Positions 27,328 through 33,698 of a stretch of DNA of 33,698 bases are shown one piece after another (positions within the stretch are counted from its first letter, which is position 1; each line of letters starts with the position of its first letter). The DNA lies in NCBI RefSeq assembly GCF_003182195.1, contig NZ_QGTM01000030.1, positions 1-33,698 on the forward strand, given 5' to 3'. Origin of the DNA: Halomonas sp. A11-A. GTDB taxonomy: Bacteria; Pseudomonadota; Gammaproteobacteria; Pseudomonadales; Halomonadaceae. Made by a program: the position numbers and the translations under genes. Under the pieces are notes generated by a model. It was not told the DNA's origin. It worked only from the letters and a program-made list of their open reading frames with translations, and did no database searches.

Positions 27328-27678
27328 ATGAACGCGAAGAAAGAATCTCGTCTCCGTCGTGCCCGCCGCGCTCGCGCCAAGATCCGCGAGCTGGGCGTGT
27401 ATCGCCTGTGCGTCAACCGTACCCCCCGTCACATCTACGCGCAGATTATCTCGCCGGATGGTGGCAAGGTCCTGGCCAGCGCTTCCACGCTGGACAAGGC
27501 CCTGCGTGAGGGTGCAACCGGCAATGCTGACGCCGCCGCCAAGGTGGGCGCCCTGATTGCCGAGCGCGCTAAGGAAGCAGGCATCACCCAGGTGGCCTTC
27601 GATCGTGCCGGCTTCAAGTACCATGGCCGCGTGAAGGCTCTGGCCGACGCCGCTCGTGAAGGCGGCCTGGAATTCTAA
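27328..27678 (+). CDS. rplR: 50S ribosomal protein L18
   Basis: The 116-residue protein binds 5S rRNA with L5 in the central protuberance. It has an Arg-rich N-terminus ([17 protein letters not shown]), then [17 protein letters not shown], and ends [22 protein letters not shown], the family signature. It starts 9 nt after rplF with AAGGCAGGG upstream. E. coli L18 has 117 residues. Confidence 0.98.
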   Translation: MNAKKESRLRRARRARAKIRELGVYRLCVNRTPRHIYAQIISPDGGKVLASASTLDKALREGATGNADAAAKVGALIAERAKEAGITQVAFDRAGFKYHGRVKALADAAREGGLEF

Positions 27679-27689
27679 AGGGTTTTACG

Positions 27690-28190
27690 ATGGCGAAGAA
27701 CGAACAGCAAAGCGGCGACCTCCAGGAGAAACTGGTCCAGGTCAACCGTGTCGCCAAGGTGGTCAAGGGTGGCCGTATCTTCGGTTTCACCGCCCTGACC
27801 GTCGTGGGCGACGGCAAGGGCCGTGTCGGCTTCGGTCGCGGCAAGGCGCGTGAAGTGCCGGTCGCGATCCAGAAGGCGATGGACCAGGCTCGCCGCAACA
27901 TGGTCAAGGTCAACCTCGCAGGCACTACCCTGCAGTACCCGGTCAAGGCCCGTCACGGCGCCTCCAAGGTGTACATGCAGCCGGCTTCCGAGGGTACCGG
28001 CATCATCGCCGGCGGCGCCATGCGCTCCGTGCTCGAGCTGGCAGGCGTCCACGACGTCCTGGCCAAGTGCTACGGTTCCACCAATCCGGTGAACGTGGTG
28101 CGGGCTACCGTCAAGGGCCTGACTGCCATGCAAGCGCCGGAAGACATCGCCGCCAAGCGCGGTCTGTCTGTCGAAGCGATCACGGGGTAA
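27690..28190 (+). CDS. rpsE: 30S ribosomal protein S5
   Basis: The 166-residue protein at the mRNA channel affects accuracy and forms part of the spectinomycin site. A double-stranded-RNA-binding-like N-domain (about residues 10-75) has [19 protein letters not shown], and the loop residues VKGGR known from spectinomycin-resistance work are of the sensitive type. The C-domain has [26 protein letters not shown] lies upstream. Length is one less than in E. coli. Confidence 0.98.
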   Translation: MAKNEQQSGDLQEKLVQVNRVAKVVKGGRIFGFTALTVVGDGKGRVGFGRGKAREVPVAIQKAMDQARRNMVKVNLAGTTLQYPVKARHGASKVYMQPASEGTGIIAGGAMRSVLELAGVHDVLAKCYGSTNPVNVVRATVKGLTAMQAPEDIAAKRGLSVEAITG

Positions 28191-28195
28191 ATACC

Positions 28196-28378
28196 ATGGC
28201 AGCAACACTCAAGGTTACCCAGACCCGCAGTACCATCGGCATCCTGCCCAAGCACAAGGCCACCATGAAGGGCCTCGGGCTGCGCCGCATCGGTCACACG
28301 GTTGAACTGGAAGACACCCCTGCCGTACGCGGCATGATCCACAAGGTCAACTACCTTGTGCGCGTTGAGGGAGAGTAA
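28196..28378 (+). CDS. rpmD: 50S ribosomal protein L30
   Basis: The 60-residue small 50S protein has the compact alpha/beta fold of the L30 family: [17 protein letters not shown], then [25 protein letters not shown] 28196 is 5 nt after the rpsE stop and gives a length one more than in E. coli (59). GGGG at the end of rpsE provides a Shine-Dalgarno sequence. Part of the tight rpsE-rpmD-rplO-secY run. Confidence 0.97.
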   Translation: MAATLKVTQTRSTIGILPKHKATMKGLGLRRIGHTVELEDTPAVRGMIHKVNYLVRVEGE

Positions 28379-28381
28379 TCC

Positions 28382-28816
28382 ATGAAACTCAATAGCCTGA
28401 GCCCGGCACCGGGTTCCAAGCACGCCGAGAAGCGCGTCGGTCGTGGCATCGGCTCCGGTCTGGGCAAGACCGGTGGCCGCGGCCACAAGGGCCAGAAGTC
28501 GCGCAGCGGCGGCAGCGTCAAGCCCGGCTTCGAGGGCGGTCAGATGCCGCTGCAGCGTCGTCTGCCGAAGTTCGGCTTCACCTCCATGAAGTCGCTGGTC
28601 TCCGAAGAAGTGCGCCTGGGCGAGCTCGCCAAGGTCGCCGGTGACGAGGTCACCCTCGAGACCCTGAAGCAGGCCAACGTGCTGAAGGACGCCACGCTGC
28701 ACGCGAAGGTGATCCTCTCCGGCGAACTGAACAAGGCGGTTACCGTCCGCGGCATCAAGGTCACCAAGGGTGCCCGTGCTGCGATCGAAGCCGCCGGTGG
28801 CAAGGTAGAGGACTAA
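28382..28816 (+). CDS. rplO: 50S ribosomal protein L15
   Basis: The 144-residue protein has a long, Gly- and basic-rich N-terminal extension (residues about 1-60, with [24 protein letters not shown] split over the loop) that threads into 23S rRNA, followed by a globular domain. The length equals E. coli L15. Its TAA stop directly abuts the secY ATG, so secY translation is likely coupled to it. Confidence 0.98.
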   Translation: MKLNSLSPAPGSKHAEKRVGRGIGSGLGKTGGRGHKGQKSRSGGSVKPGFEGGQMPLQRRLPKFGFTSMKSLVSEEVRLGELAKVAGDEVTLETLKQANVLKDATLHAKVILSGELNKAVTVRGIKVTKGARAAIEAAGGKVED

Positions 28817-30148
28817 ATGGCCAAGTCAGGAAAAGTGCCGGCGATGGGCAGCGGTCTGGGTGAACTGTGGGCGCGTCTGCGCTTCGTGCTCCTCGCCATC
28901 GTGGTGTACCGGATCGGTGCCCACATCCCCGTGCCCGGTATGAATCCTGACCAGCTTGCTGCCTTGTTCAGGGAGCAGCAGGGCACCATCCTGGGCATGT
29001 TCAACATGTTCTCGGGTGGCGCCCTGGAGCGCATGAGCATCATGGCGCTGGGCATCATGCCCTACATCTCGGCGTCGATCATCATGCAGCTGCTGACCGC
29101 GGTCTCGCCCCATCTTGAGCAGCTCAAGAAGGAAGGCGAGGCCGGTCGTCGCAAGATAAGCCAGTACACCCGCTACGGTACCGTGCTGCTCGCCCTGGTC
29201 CAGGGCACCGGCATGTCGGTGGGCCTGGCCAGCCAGGGTATCGCCTACACGGCCGACTTCAGCTTCTATTTCACCGCCATCGTCACCTTCGTGTGTGGTG
29301 CGGTGTTCCTGATGTGGCTCGGCGAGCAGATCACCGAGAAGGGGATCGGCAACGGCATCTCGCTGCTGATCTTCGCCGGCATCGTCGCGGGCCTTCCGGG
29401 TGCCGTGGGCCAGGCCTTCGAGCTGGCTCGCAACGAGGGCGCCTGGAACGTGCTGCCGCTGCTGGCACTCTCCGTGCTGGGTGTCGCCACCGTGGCCTTC
29501 GTGGTGTTCATCGAGCGCGGCCAGCGTCGCATCACCGTGAACTACCCGCGTCGTCAGGTCGGCAACAAGATGTACGCCGGCCAGAGCAGCTACCTGCCGC
29601 TGAAGGTGAACATGGCGGGCGTCATTCCGCCGATCTTCGCCTCCAGCATCCTGCTGTTCCCGGCCTCGCTGGGTCAGTGGGTGGGTGCCGGCGACGGCCT
29701 CGAGTGGCTGCAGCGTGCTTCCCAGGCCCTCGGGCCGGGGCAGCCCCTGCACATCTTGCTTTTCGCCGCGGCGGTGGTATTCTTCTGCTTCTTTTACACA
29801 GCGCTGGTCTTCAATCCCAAGGACGTCGCCGACAACCTCAAGAAGTCGGGTGCCTTCCTGCCGGGGATTCGTCCGGGCGAGCAGACCGCTCGCTACGTCG
29901 ACAAGGTCATGACCCGTCTGACCCTGTTCGGCGCCTTGTACATCACTGCGGTTTCCCTGATGCCCCAGTTCCTGATCGTGGCGTGGAACGTGCCGTTCTT
30001 CTTCGGCGGTACCGCGCTGCTGATCATCGTGGTGGTCATCATGGACTTCATGGCCCAGGTGCAGTCGCACCTCATGTCGCACCAGTACGAGTCGGTGATG
30101 AAGAAGTCCAACCTGAAAGGCTACGGTAGCGGCGGCATCATGCGCTGA
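28817..30148 (+). CDS. secY: Preprotein translocase subunit SecY
   Basis: The 443-residue integral membrane channel has the same length as E. coli SecY. Ten hydrophobic spans are visible, the first after [18 protein letters not shown], with the plug region following, and [15 protein letters not shown] sequence ([16 protein letters not shown]) in the middle. The cytosolic loop [14 protein letters not shown] is also conserved. With SecE (2867) and SecG (not in the window) it exports unfolded proteins and inserts membrane proteins. The start directly follows the rplO stop (TAAATG) with GAGG upstream. Confidence 0.98.
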   Translation: MAKSGKVPAMGSGLGELWARLRFVLLAIVVYRIGAHIPVPGMNPDQLAALFREQQGTILGMFNMFSGGALERMSIMALGIMPYISASIIMQLLTAVSPHLEQLKKEGEAGRRKISQYTRYGTVLLALVQGTGMSVGLASQGIAYTADFSFYFTAIVTFVCGAVFLMWLGEQITEKGIGNGISLLIFAGIVAGLPGAVGQAFELARNEGAWNVLPLLALSVLGVATVAFVVFIERGQRRITVNYPRRQVGNKMYAGQSSYLPLKVNMAGVIPPIFASSILLFPASLGQWVGAGDGLEWLQRASQALGPGQPLHILLFAAAVVFFCFFYTALVFNPKDVADNLKKSGAFLPGIRPGEQTARYVDKVMTRLTLFGALYITAVSLMPQFLIVAWNVPFFFGGTALLIIVVVIMDFMAQVQSHLMSHQYESVMKKSNLKGYGSGGIMR

Positions 30149-30170
30149 GGCGCGCCGCACGTGAATTGGC

Positions 30171-30202
30171 GCACCGCGGGGCGAGCGATCGGCTCGCGGT
30201 GC
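30171..30202 (+). promoter_or_regulatory. GC hairpin between secY and rpmJ
   Basis: GCACCGCG (30171-30178) pairs with CGCGGTGC (30195-30202). An alternative inner stem GCGAGC (30181-30186) with GCTCGC (30192-30197) is also possible. There is no T-tract. It lies 24 nt before the rpmJ start and may tune rpmJ expression or processing. Confidence 0.5.
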
Positions 30203-30225
30203 GAGCCAACCTTGGAGATGGAACG

Positions 30226-30339
30226 ATGAAAGTTCGTGCTTCCGTAAAGAAAATGTGCCGCAACTGCAAGATCATTCGTCGCAATGGCGCCGTGCGCGTC
30301 ATCTGCACCGAGCCGCGGCACAAGCAGCGCCAGGGCTGA
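30226..30339 (+). CDS. rpmJ: 50S ribosomal protein L36 (zinc-binding form)
   Basis: The 37-residue protein is the smallest in the window. It is the C-plus form: C11, C14, C27 and H32 make up the zinc site (CRNC ... CTEPRH). The sequence [20 protein letters not shown] is diagnostic. GGAG lies about 10 nt before the ATG. It is one residue shorter than E. coli L36 (38). Its expression would fall under zinc limitation if a zinc-free paralogue exists elsewhere; none is in this window. Confidence 0.97.
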   Translation: MKVRASVKKMCRNCKIIRRNGAVRVICTEPRHKQRQG

Positions 30340-30376
30340 ACCTGACGCTGTACTGAACCGGGTGCCGGCATGCCTC

Positions 30377-30405
30377 TTGCCCTCTCGCGGGGAAAGGGGT
30401 ATGCT
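30377..30405 (+). promoter_or_regulatory. Sigma70 promoter of the alpha operon
   Basis: -35 TTGCCC (30377-30382), a 17-bp spacer and -10 TATGCT (30400-30405). The expected transcript start is near 30412, about 50 nt before rpsM. The leader contains GAGC (30432-30435) with GCTC (30441-30444), and GTTG/CAAC pairing; an S4-binding pseudoknot as in E. coli is possible but not shown. Confidence 0.75.
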
Positions 30406-30462
30406 GTTGCGCCTTTTGTAGTAGACCCAACGAGCAAGCCGCTCAAATTTCGGAGTAAGCTG

Positions 30463-30819
30463 ATGGCCCGTATTGCAGGCGTCAATATCCCGGACAACAA
30501 GCATGCGGCGATCTCGCTGACCTATATCTTCGGGATTGGCCGCACTCGTGCACAGGACATCTGTGCCGCGTCCGGCATCGCGCCGACCACCAAGATCCAG
30601 GATCTGTCCAGCGAAGAGCTGGATACCCTGCGCTCCGAGGTCGGCAAGTACACCGTAGAAGGTGACCTTCGTCGTGATGTGACGCTGAATATCAAGCGTC
30701 TCATGGACCTGGGTTGCTACCGTGGTCTGCGTCATCGTCGTGGTCTTCCGCTGCGTGGTCAGCGTACCAAGACCAATGCGCGTACCCGTAAGGGCCCGCG
30801 CAAGCCGATCCGCAAATAA
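30463..30819 (+). CDS. rpsM: 30S ribosomal protein S13
   Basis: The 118-residue protein of the 30S head forms bridges with L5 and touches P-site tRNA with its basic tail. It begins [21 protein letters not shown] and has [20 protein letters not shown], the family signature. ATG 30463 with GGAG 7 nt upstream gives the exact E. coli length; an upstream in-frame start at 30370 would translate promoter DNA and is rejected. First gene of the alpha operon. Confidence 0.98.
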   Translation: MARIAGVNIPDNKHAAISLTYIFGIGRTRAQDICAASGIAPTTKIQDLSSEELDTLRSEVGKYTVEGDLRRDVTLNIKRLMDLGCYRGLRHRRGLPLRGQRTKTNARTRKGPRKPIRK

Positions 30820-30858
30820 CACGCACGTTCTGGCGTAAAGACAGGAAGATACATCAAC

Positions 30859-31245
30859 ATGGCTAACCCGCGTAGCAATCGCAAGAAGGTTAAAAAGCAG
30901 GTAGTGGATGCCGTTGCGCATATCCACGCCTCTTTTAACAACACGATCATTACGATCACAGACCGCCAGGGCAATGCTCTTTCCTGGGCAACTGCCGGTG
31001 GTTCGGGTTTTCGTGGTTCTCGCAAGAGCACCCCGTTCGCTGCTCAAGTAGCAAGCGAGCGTGCAGCGACCGCTGCAGCCGAGTATGGTGTGAAAAACGT
31101 CGACGTGCTGGTCAAGGGCCCCGGTCCTGGCCGTGAATCCGCCGTGCGCGCACTCAATGCCGCCGGCTTCCGCGTGCAGAGCATCACCGACGCGACGCCC
31201 ATTCCCCACAATGGCTGCCGTCCGCCGAAGAAACGCCGCGTTTAA
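30859..31245 (+). CDS. rpsK: 30S ribosomal protein S11
   Basis: The 128-residue protein of the 30S platform is near the Shine-Dalgarno helix. It has [19 protein letters not shown] and [18 protein letters not shown]. It ends [18 protein letters not shown]; the Asn-Gly in this tail is the site of isoaspartate formation in E. coli S11. AGGAAG lies about 10 nt before the ATG. E. coli S11 has 129 residues. Confidence 0.98.
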   Translation: MANPRSNRKKVKKQVVDAVAHIHASFNNTIITITDRQGNALSWATAGGSGFRGSRKSTPFAAQVASERAATAAAEYGVKNVDVLVKGPGPGRESAVRALNAAGFRVQSITDATPIPHNGCRPPKKRRV

Positions 31246-31257
31246 GGAGACAGATTC

Positions 31258-31878
31258 ATGGCTCGTTATATTGGACCGAAGTGCAAACTGTCTCGTCGTG
31301 AAGGCACCGACCTCTTCCTCAAGAGCGGTGTGACTCCCTTCGAGAAGAAGTGCAAATCCGAGCAGATTCCGGGTGTGCACGGCCAGCGTCGTCAGCGTAT
31401 TTCCGAATACGGCTTGCAGCTTCGCGAGAAGCAGAAAGTGCGCCGCATGTATGGCGTACTCGAGAAGCAGTTCCGCAACTACTACAAGGAAGCGGCCCGT
31501 CTCAAGGGCGCGACCGGCGAAGTGTTGCTGCAGCTCCTCGAATCCCGACTGGACAACGTCGTCTACCGCATGGGCTATGGCTCTACCCGCTCCGAAGCTC
31601 GGCAGCTGGTCAGCCACAAGGCCATCGCCGTGAACGGCCGCACCGTCAACGTGGCTTCCTACCAGGTCAAGCCGGGTGACGTGGTCTCCGTTCGCGAGAA
31701 GGCGAAGAACCAGGCGCGCATCCAGAGTGCCCTGTCACTGGCCGCCAACCGCGGTGATGTGACCTGGATCGAGGTCGATGCCAAGAAGATGGAAGGCACG
31801 TTCAAGGCGCTGCCCGAGCGTGGCGACCTGACGGCCGACATCAACGAGGCCCTGATCGTCGAGCTGTACTCCAAGTAA
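31258..31878 (+). CDS. rpsD: 30S ribosomal protein S4
   Basis: The 206-residue protein is a primary 16S rRNA binder and part of the mRNA entry tunnel; in E. coli it represses the alpha operon. The S4 RNA-binding domain (about 95-160) holds [20 protein letters not shown] and [20 protein letters not shown]. The N-terminal part lacks the zinc CxxC set of Gram-positive S4. The length equals E. coli S4. AAGGAG lies 10 nt upstream. A strong hairpin follows before rpoA. Confidence 0.98.
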   Translation: MARYIGPKCKLSRREGTDLFLKSGVTPFEKKCKSEQIPGVHGQRRQRISEYGLQLREKQKVRRMYGVLEKQFRNYYKEAARLKGATGEVLLQLLESRLDNVVYRMGYGSTRSEARQLVSHKAIAVNGRTVNVASYQVKPGDVVSVREKAKNQARIQSALSLAANRGDVTWIEVDAKKMEGTFKALPERGDLTADINEALIVELYSK

Positions 31879-31891
31879 GCGCTGCTAGCGC

Positions 31892-31913
31892 CCGGCCCCC
31901 TCGCGGGGGCCGG
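31892..31913 (+). promoter_or_regulatory. Strong GC hairpin between rpsD and rpoA
   Basis: A perfect 9-bp all-GC stem, CCGGCCCCC (31892-31900) with GGGGGCCGG (31905-31913), has a TCGC tetraloop. It is terminator-like but is followed by CTCAGAG rather than Ts, so full termination is unlikely; rpoA and rplQ have no clear promoter of their own. Confidence 0.65.
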
Positions 31914-31957
31914 CTCAGAGTACCGAGTATCCGTTTGGCAGCCTGAAAGGTGTACAT

Positions 31958-32956
31958 ATGCAGCGTTCAGTGACCGAGTTTCTTCGCCCGCGCGACATCA
32001 AGGTCGAAGAGATCAGCGCACATCACGCGAAGATCGTGCTCGAGCCCTTCGAGCGTGGCTTCGGCCACACCCTGGGCAACGCACTGCGTCGTATCCTGCT
32101 CTCGTCCATGCCCGGCTGCGCCGTGGTGGAAGTCGAGATCGGCGGTGTCGATCACGAGTACAGCGCGATCGAAGGGGTCCAGGAAGATGTCATCGAGATC
32201 CTCCTGAACCTCAAGGACGTGGCGATCAAGATGCACAGCCGCGATGAGGCGGTGCTCTCGCTGAACAAGCAGGGCCCGGCCGTCGTTACCGCGGGTGACA
32301 TTGCCCTCGACCACGACGTCGAGATCGTCAACCCCGAGCACGTCATCGCCCACGTCAACGAGGGCGCCGAGCTGAAGATGCAGCTCAAGGTGGCACGCGG
32401 CCGCGGCTATGAGCCGGCGGACGCTCGCATCGGGGCAGACGACGAGTCTCGTGCCATCGGCCGCCTGCAGCTGGATGCGACCTTCAGCCCCGTGCGTCGG
32501 GTCTCCTACAGCGTCGAGGCCGCGCGTGTCGAACAGCGCACCGACCTCGACAAGCTGATCATCAGCCTGGAGACCGACGGCACCCTGGATCCCGAAGAGG
32601 CGATCCGTCGCAGCGCGACCATCCTGCAGGATCAGCTGGCCGCGTTCGTCGATCTGGAAGCCGACAAGGAACAGGAAGTGGAGGAGGAGGAGGATCATAT
32701 CGATCCGATCCTGCTGCGCCCCGTAGACGATCTCGAGTTGACCGTTCGCAGCGCCAACTGCCTGAAGGCCGAGAACATCTATTACATCGGCGATCTGATC
32801 CAGCGCACCGAGGTGGAGCTGCTGAAGACGCCGAACCTCGGCAAGAAGTCCCTGAACGAGATCAAGGACGTTCTGGCAGCGCGCGGTCTTTCCCTGGGCA
32901 TGCGGCTGGAAAACTGGCCGCCGGCTAGCCTGAAGGACGACAAGGCCTCCGCGTGA
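31958..32956 (+). CDS. rpoA: DNA-directed RNA polymerase subunit alpha
   Basis: The 332-residue subunit dimerises to start polymerase assembly. The N-terminal domain (about 1-235) has [23 protein letters not shown], the dimer interface and beta contact. A strongly acidic linker ([12 protein letters not shown], near residues 237-248) leads to the C-terminal domain, which binds UP elements and activators: [19 protein letters not shown] and [21 protein letters not shown]. coli alpha has 329 residues; the extra length lies mainly in the acidic linker. It follows rpsD after a hairpin. Confidence 0.99.
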   Translation: MQRSVTEFLRPRDIKVEEISAHHAKIVLEPFERGFGHTLGNALRRILLSSMPGCAVVEVEIGGVDHEYSAIEGVQEDVIEILLNLKDVAIKMHSRDEAVLSLNKQGPAVVTAGDIALDHDVEIVNPEHVIAHVNEGAELKMQLKVARGRGYEPADARIGADDESRAIGRLQLDATFSPVRRVSYSVEAARVEQRTDLDKLIISLETDGTLDPEEAIRRSATILQDQLAAFVDLEADKEQEVEEEEDHIDPILLRPVDDLELTVRSANCLKAENIYYIGDLIQRTEVELLKTPNLGKKSLNEIKDVLAARGLSLGMRLENWPPASLKDDKASA

Positions 32957-32995
32957 GCGCCGACCCGAGTCCCAGTTTGGTAAGGAATCACAACC

Positions 32996-33388
32996 ATGCG
33001 TCATCGTAAGAGTGGTCGTCATCTGAATCGGACCAGCTCGCATCGCCAGGCCATGTTCAAGAACATGAGCGTGTCGCTGATCGAGCATGAGGTCATCAAG
33101 ACAACCCTGCCCAAGGCCAAGGAGCTGCGTCGCGTCATCGAGCCGCTCATCACCCTGGCCAAGCAGGACAGCGTCGCCAATCGTCGTCTGGCTTTCGCCC
33201 GCACCCGCTCGAAGGAAGCGGTGGGCAAGCTGTTCAACGAGCTGGGCCCGCGTTACGTCGAGCGTCCGGGCGGTTACGTCCGTATCCTCAAGTGCGGTTT
33301 CCGCACCGGCGACAACGCGCCCATGGCCTACGTCGAGCTCGTCGACCGTCCGGTCGTCGAGGCCGAGGAAGCTGCCGCCGAGGAGTGA
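32996..33388 (+). CDS. rplQ: 50S ribosomal protein L17
   Basis: The 130-residue protein near the tunnel exit ends the alpha operon. It starts [20 protein letters not shown] and has [15 protein letters not shown] and [20 protein letters not shown]. The C-terminal tail is acidic and Ala-rich ([10 protein letters not shown]). AAGGAA lies upstream of the ATG. E. coli L17 has 127 residues. A strong terminator follows 30 nt after the stop. Confidence 0.98.
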   Translation: MRHRKSGRHLNRTSSHRQAMFKNMSVSLIEHEVIKTTLPKAKELRRVIEPLITLAKQDSVANRRLAFARTRSKEAVGKLFNELGPRYVERPGGYVRILKCGFRTGDNAPMAYVELVDRPVVEAEEAAAEE

Positions 33389-33418
33389 TCCTCGAGCGGC
33401 CTCCCGCCAAGGTACGCC

Positions 33419-33449
33419 AAACCGGCCCCTTCCAAGGGGCCGGTTTTTT
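33419..33449 (+). terminator. Rho-independent terminator of the alpha operon
   Basis: An almost perfect inverted repeat, 33419-33430 with 33435-33446, has the loop TCCA and six Ts (33444-33449) after the GC stem. It ends the whole ribosomal block. The group II intron begins 3 nt after the T-run. Confidence 0.95.
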
Positions 33450-33452
33450 ATG

Positions 33453-33698
33453 GTGCGCCAGGCATGGCGCGCAGCGCCTGACTGGCGCTATTTCCGAGGG
33501 TGGTGTCTCGGAATGACTTGGGGGTGAAAGTCCCCTGCACGCCCGGCAAGGGGAAGTGCTAGCCGACGGCAAGGGTGTCTCCCGCGAGGGGGGATCTGAA
33601 GGAAGCCCGAGGCAAAACGCTGGCCTGACGAACAGGAAGCGGATACGAGGCGGCATGGCGGGGTGAGATGGCCAGAATCATCAAAGCCCAGTACTTGC
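33453..33698 (+). mobile_element. Group II intron, 5' part (ribozyme domain I), cut by the window end
   Basis: The element opens with GTGCG at 33453-33457, matching the GUGYG 5' splice-site consensus of group II introns, on the same strand as rplQ. The first bases fold back (GTGCGCC with GGCGCGC near 33466-33472). A 7-bp stem TTCCGAG (33492-33498) with CTCGGAA (33507-33513) and the segments GGGGGTGAAAGTCCCC, GAAGGAAGCCCGAGGC, CTGACGAACAGGAAGCGGAT and a final CCCAGTACTTGC resemble domain I of bacterial group II introns. The intron-encoded reverse transcriptase and the 3' domains would lie beyond 33698. The class is not certain; insertion just after a terminator is the habit of class C introns. 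No protein gene is seen here. Confidence 0.8.

Overview
The window is about 33.7 kb of GC-rich gammaproteobacterial chromosome carrying the core transcription and translation gene block. Gene order, protein lengths and protein sequences fit the Pseudomonas/Halomonas side of the Gammaproteobacteria. A member of the Halomonadaceae is my best guess, from general resemblance and a somewhat acidic protein composition; I could not test this by database search. Unlike E. coli, where these loci lie in separate places, the rif (rplKAJL-rpoBC), str (rpsL-rpsG-fusA-tuf), S10, spc and alpha clusters run head to tail on the + strand as one tract of ribosomal, RNA polymerase, elongation-factor and Sec genes.

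Layout. (1) 1-240: 3' end of a 5S rRNA, so an rrn operon lies just upstream, followed by two tandem terminators. The second is preceded by a 13-nt copy of the 5S 3' end. (2) 336-2155: birA and coaX, overlapping, which link biotin and coenzyme A metabolism. (3) 2237-2795: tRNA-Tyr, tRNA-Gly and tRNA-Thr from one promoter, a terminator, then a new promoter driving tRNA-Trp and probably secE-nusG. No tuf gene lies between tRNA-Thr and tRNA-Trp. (4) 2867-14872: secE, nusG, rplK, rplA, an L10-type mRNA leader, rplJ, rplL, an attenuator, rpoB, rpoC. (5) 14920-19500: str promoter, rpsL, rpsG, fusA, tuf, terminator. (6) 19518-28378: a perfect-consensus sigma70 promoter, then the S10 genes (rpsJ to rpsQ) and the spc genes (rplN to rpmD). 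(7) 28382-30339: rplO, secY, rpmJ. (8) 30377-33450: alpha promoter, rpsM, rpsK, rpsD, rpoA, rplQ and a strong intrinsic terminator. (9) 33453 to the window end: the 5' part of what looks like a group II intron ribozyme, inserted 9 nt after the terminator stem.

All genes are on the + strand, intact and close to their E. coli homologues in length. The products build the ribosome, RNA polymerase core (alpha, beta, beta prime), the elongation factors EF-Tu and EF-G, the antitermination factor NusG and the SecYE translocon. Regulation can be read from the spacers: stringent-type promoters with GC-rich discriminators before tRNA-Trp and rpsJ, a likely L10/L12-binding leader, a terminator-type attenuator before rpoB, and several strong GC hairpins without U-tracts between operon segments. 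I found no CRISPR array, prophage, toxin system or unknown protein gene. The most notable non-housekeeping element is the group II intron at the right edge, which the window cuts off before any reverse-transcriptase gene.
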